A stretch of DNA of 16,092 bases from an uncultured Oscillospiraceae bacterium (lineage in GTDB: Bacteria; Bacillota; Clostridia; Oscillospirales; Oscillospiraceae), in contig CAAERF010000551.1 of assembly GCA_900758315.1 (NCBI GenBank), positions 1 to 16,092 on the forward strand, given 5' to 3'. Both the position numbers and the translations under genes were made by a program. The notes below the pieces were generated by a model. The model did not search any database. It was not told the origin of the DNA and was given only the letters and a program-made list of their open reading frames with translations. How positions within the stretch are numbered: position 1 is the stretch's first letter; each line of letters begins with the position of its first letter. Shown here in pieces: positions 13,669-16,092 of the stretch.

Positions 13669-13941
13669 ATGAAGACAAGAGTTGCCGTTCTGGCAATCAT
13701 CATCGAAGAACAGAATTCCGTAGAGGAACTGAATGCAATCCTGCACAGTGTCAACGAGTATGTCATCGGCCGCATGGGGATTCCCTACCGGGCGAGAGGC
13801 ATCAGCATCATGTCCATCGCCATCGACGCGCCTCAGGATATCATCTCTGCGCTGGCGGGCAAAATCGGAAACCTGGATGGGATCAGCGTAAAAATCGCCT
13901 ACTCTCAGGTGTTTGGAAACGAGGCGGAACAGAACGGATGA
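13669..13941 (+). CDS. TM1266 family iron-only hydrogenase system putative regulator
   Basis: A 90-residue protein with an ACT/NikR-C-like ferredoxin fold: VAVLAIIIEEQNSVEELNAILHSVNEYVIGRMGIPYRARGISIMSIAIDAP and a C-terminal strand. Members of this family are found almost only in [FeFe] hydrogenase maturation clusters. They lack a DNA-binding domain and their mode of action is unknown. The start at 13669 has GGAGG 7 nt upstream; earlier in-frame ATGs would run through the terminator and have no ribosome binding site. It overlaps hydE by ATGA. Confidence 0.9.
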   Translation: MKTRVAVLAIIIEEQNSVEELNAILHSVNEYVIGRMGIPYRARGISIMSIAIDAPQDIISALAGKIGNLDGISVKIAYSQVFGNEAEQNG

Positions 13942-15008
13942 AGAGGCAGTTAACGGAGCTGATCGACCGGCTGGCCGCCACCCACACCCTCTCCACGGAG
14001 GAATATGCGGCGCTGATTCGCCAGCGCGATGCCGATACCGCCGCGTACGCCGCCACGCTGGCCGATCAAGCCCGCCGAACCATCTTTGGCACTGACGTCT
14101 ATATCCGCGGCCTGATCGAAATCAGCAACTACTGCAAGAACGACTGTCTTTACTGCGGCATCCGGCGCAGTAACCACGACTGTGAGCGGTACCGGCTGAC
14201 CTGTGAGCAGATTCTCGCCTGTTGCGACGAGGGGGACGCCCTCGGCTTCCGCACCTTTGTGCTCCAGGGCGGTGAGGACCCTTACTTTTCCGATGAGGTG
14301 CTGTGCGCGCTGCTGCGGGAGATCAAGGCGCGGCATCCGCAGTGCGCTGTCACCCTCTCCATGGGAGAGCGCTCCCGGGAGAGCTATGAAGCGTTGTTTG
14401 CCGCCGGTGCGGACCGGTATCTGCTGCGCCACGAGACGGCGAATGCCACCCATTATGGAAAGCTCCATCCGAAGGAGCTGACTCTGAAAAACCGGATGCG
14501 CTGTCTCCGGGACCTGCGTGAGATCGGCTACCAGGTCGGCTGCGGCTTCATGGTGGGTTCGCCCTATCAGACCCCGGAGCACCTGGCGGAGGACCTGAAA
14601 TTCATCGAGACCTTCCGTCCGGAGATGTGCGGAATTGGGCCCTTCGTGCCCCATCACGCCACGCCCTTCGCGGACTTTCCCTCGGGCACTGTGGAGGAGA
14701 CCACCTTTTTGCTGTCTCTGATCCGGCTGATGCAGCCGGAAATCCTCCTGCCGGCCACTACGGCTCTGGGCACCATCCACCCCTTGGGGCGGGAGATGGG
14801 CATTCAGGCCGGAGCCAACGTGGTCATGCCCAACCTCTCCCCCACCTCTGAGCGCAAAAAATACGAGCTCTACGATAACAAAATCTGTACCGGAGATGAG
14901 TCCGCCCAGTGTCGGAGCTGCCTGAACCGGCGGATGCAGTCAATCGGTTATGAACTTGTCGTCTCTCGGGGCGACGCGCCCGGTTTTACCGGCGATCACA
15001 CAATCTGA
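13938..15008 (+). CDS. hydE: [FeFe] hydrogenase H-cluster radical SAM maturase HydE
   Basis: A 356-residue radical-SAM enzyme of about the usual length. The SAM cluster motif is YCKNDCLYCGIR with Cys66/70/73, preceded by VYIRGLIEISNYC. The second, non-essential cluster site seen in T. maritima HydE is present as C-x7-C-x2-C (ICTGDESAQCRSCL near the C-terminus). HydE acts in building the dithiomethylamine-bridged diiron part of the H-cluster. It is translationally coupled to the TM1266-family gene and lies 43 nt before hydG. Confidence 0.95.
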   Translation: MKRQLTELIDRLAATHTLSTEEYAALIRQRDADTAAYAATLADQARRTIFGTDVYIRGLIEISNYCKNDCLYCGIRRSNHDCERYRLTCEQILACCDEGDALGFRTFVLQGGEDPYFSDEVLCALLREIKARHPQCAVTLSMGERSRESYEALFAAGADRYLLRHETANATHYGKLHPKELTLKNRMRCLRDLREIGYQVGCGFMVGSPYQTPEHLAEDLKFIETFRPEMCGIGPFVPHHATPFADFPSGTVEETTFLLSLIRLMQPEILLPATTALGTIHPLGREMGIQAGANVVMPNLSPTSERKKYELYDNKICTGDESAQCRSCLNRRMQSIGYELVVSRGDAPGFTGDHTI

Positions 15009-15051
15009 CGGGGAGGAACTGCTCCGACCCACAAGAAAGGACTTGAGCAAC

Positions 15052-16092
15052 ATGGCAATCTACAATCCCAAATCCCTGCACGCAGAGGAATTCATCAACC
15101 ACGAGGAAATTCTCGAGACCATCAAGTACGCAGAGGAAAACAAGCATAACGTGGCGCTGATCGACTCCCTCCTGGAGAAGGCGCGTCCCCAAAAGACCGC
15201 CAACGGCACCCACTGTGCCGGTCTGACCCACCGGGAGGCCTCGGTGCTGCTGGCCTGTGACATCCCGGAAAAGGTGGAGGAGATGTACCGCCTGGCTGAG
15301 GAGATCAAGCTGGCCTTCTACGGTAACCGCATCGTCATGTTCGCGCCCCTCTACCTCTCCAACTACTGCGTGAACGGCTGCGTCTACTGTCCCTACCACC
15401 GCAAGAACACCCACATCACCCGCAAAAAGCTGACCCAGGAAGAGGTCCGGGCAGAGGTCATCGCCCTGCAGGACATGGGCCACAAGCGTCTGGCCATCGA
15501 GGCCGGCGAGGATCCGGTCAACAATCCCATCGAATACATCCTCGACTGCATCCGGACCATCTACTCCATCCACAATAAAAACGGCGATATCCGCCGGGTC
15601 AACGTGAACATCGCGGCCACCACTGTGGAAAACTACCGCAAGCTGAAGGGCGCCGGTATCGGCACCTACATTCTCTTCCAGGAGACCTATCACAAGCAGA
15701 GCTATCTGGAACTGCATCCCACCGGTCCCAAGCACGACTACGACTACCACACCGAGGCCATGGACCGCGCTATGGCCGGCGGGATCGATGACGTGGGACT
15801 GGGCGTCCTGTTCGGCCTGGAGGGCTATCAGTACGAATTCGCGGGCCTTCTCATGCACGCCGAGCATCTGGAAGCGGCCCACGGCGTCGGTCCCCACACC
15901 ATCAGCGTACCCCGGGTCAAGCGGGCGGACGACATCGACCCCGACGTATTTGACAACGGGCTGTCCGACGAGATGTTCGAGAAAATCATCGCCTGCATCC
16001 GCATCGCTGTCCCCTACACCGGCATGATTATCTCCACCCGCGAGAGTGAAGCCGTGCGGGAAAAAGTCCTCCATCTCGGCATCTCCCAGATC
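15052..16092 (+). CDS. hydG: [FeFe] hydrogenase H-cluster radical SAM maturase HydG (partial, cut by window end)
   Basis: 347 codons are open to the last base; full HydG is longer (about 470 residues), so the C-terminus with the auxiliary Fe-S cluster lies outside. The radical-SAM motif is CVNGCVYCPYHRKN with Cys106/110/113. Family sequence such as GHKRLAIEAGEDP, FQETYHKQSYLELHPTGPKHDYDYH and GIDDVGLGVLFGLEGYQYEF follows. HydG splits tyrosine to p-cresol, CO and cyanide and delivers an Fe(CO)2(CN) unit for the H-cluster. The ATG at 15052 follows AGAAAGGA. HydF, the scaffold GTPase, is expected downstream but is not in view. Confidence 0.96.
   Translation, partial: MAIYNPKSLHAEEFINHEEILETIKYAEENKHNVALIDSLLEKARPQKTANGTHCAGLTHREASVLLACDIPEKVEEMYRLAEEIKLAFYGNRIVMFAPLYLSNYCVNGCVYCPYHRKNTHITRKKLTQEEVRAEVIALQDMGHKRLAIEAGEDPVNNPIEYILDCIRTIYSIHNKNGDIRRVNVNIAATTVENYRKLKGAGIGTYILFQETYHKQSYLELHPTGPKHDYDYHTEAMDRAMAGGIDDVGLGVLFGLEGYQYEFAGLLMHAEHLEAAHGVGPHTISVPRVKRADDIDPDVFDNGLSDEMFEKIIACIRIAVPYTGMIISTRESEAVREKVLHLGISQI

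Overview
The window looks like chromosomal DNA of an anaerobic Firmicute of class Clostridia, most likely a gut Oscillospiraceae/Flavonifractor-type organism. This is inferred from gene content (EFR1-type ferredoxin, clostridial rnfCDGEAB order with apbE, NusG-II and Gx-transporter neighbours, an [FeFe] hydrogenase and its radical-SAM maturases), Gram-positive style Shine-Dalgarno sequences and a fairly high GC content in the genes. No rRNA, tRNA, CRISPR array or intact mobile element was seen.

Region 1 (1-3460) is a metal-homeostasis block. It holds the tail of an unidentified gene, an EFR1-family flavodoxin/ferredoxin fusion, and, convergent to it, an MntR-like DtxR-family metalloregulator that shares the intergenic terminator hairpin. 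Divergent from the regulator is feoA followed by feoB, with an MntR-box-like dyad between them. feoB is broken: homology stops abruptly after the first membrane/gate segment near residue 434. It is followed by about 330 bases of AT-rich DNA carrying the 3' end of an unrelated ORF, so a deletion or insertion scar is likely.

Region 2 (3387-10394) is one long operon, apbE - NusG-II protein - Gx transporter - rnfC - rnfD - rnfG - rnfE - rnfA - rnfB, mostly with 1-4 nt overlaps. A strong sigma-A promoter (TTCACA-17-TATAAT) sits in the AT-rich scar in front of it and a textbook terminator closes it. It encodes the membrane Rnf complex (ferredoxin:NAD+ oxidoreductase, ion pumping) together with the flavin transferase that attaches FMN to RnfD and RnfG. 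Both target motifs are visible. RnfE carries an unusual Cys-rich tail.

Region 3 (10395-16092) is a hydrogenase block. After a 600-base non-coding stretch with a near-consensus promoter come a LysR-type regulator and a ferredoxin-domain [FeFe] hydrogenase with group-B-like H-cluster motifs. These are followed by a TM1266-family hydrogenase-system regulator, HydE and HydG (cut by the window end). Between the hydrogenase and the maturation genes lies a 224-base leader with several inverted repeats. It ends in a perfect terminator hairpin placed directly against the next gene's ribosome binding site, which suggests attenuation control of the maturation genes.

Together the window describes low-potential electron metabolism: iron supply for Fe-S proteins, Rnf linking ferredoxin to NAD(H) and the ion gradient, and an [FeFe] hydrogenase with the maturases that build its H-cluster. 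The best candidates for something undescribed are the structured leader/attenuator before the maturation genes, the poorly characterised group-B-like hydrogenase with its linked LysR regulator, the feoB scar that supplies the rnf promoter, and the Cys-rich tail of RnfE.
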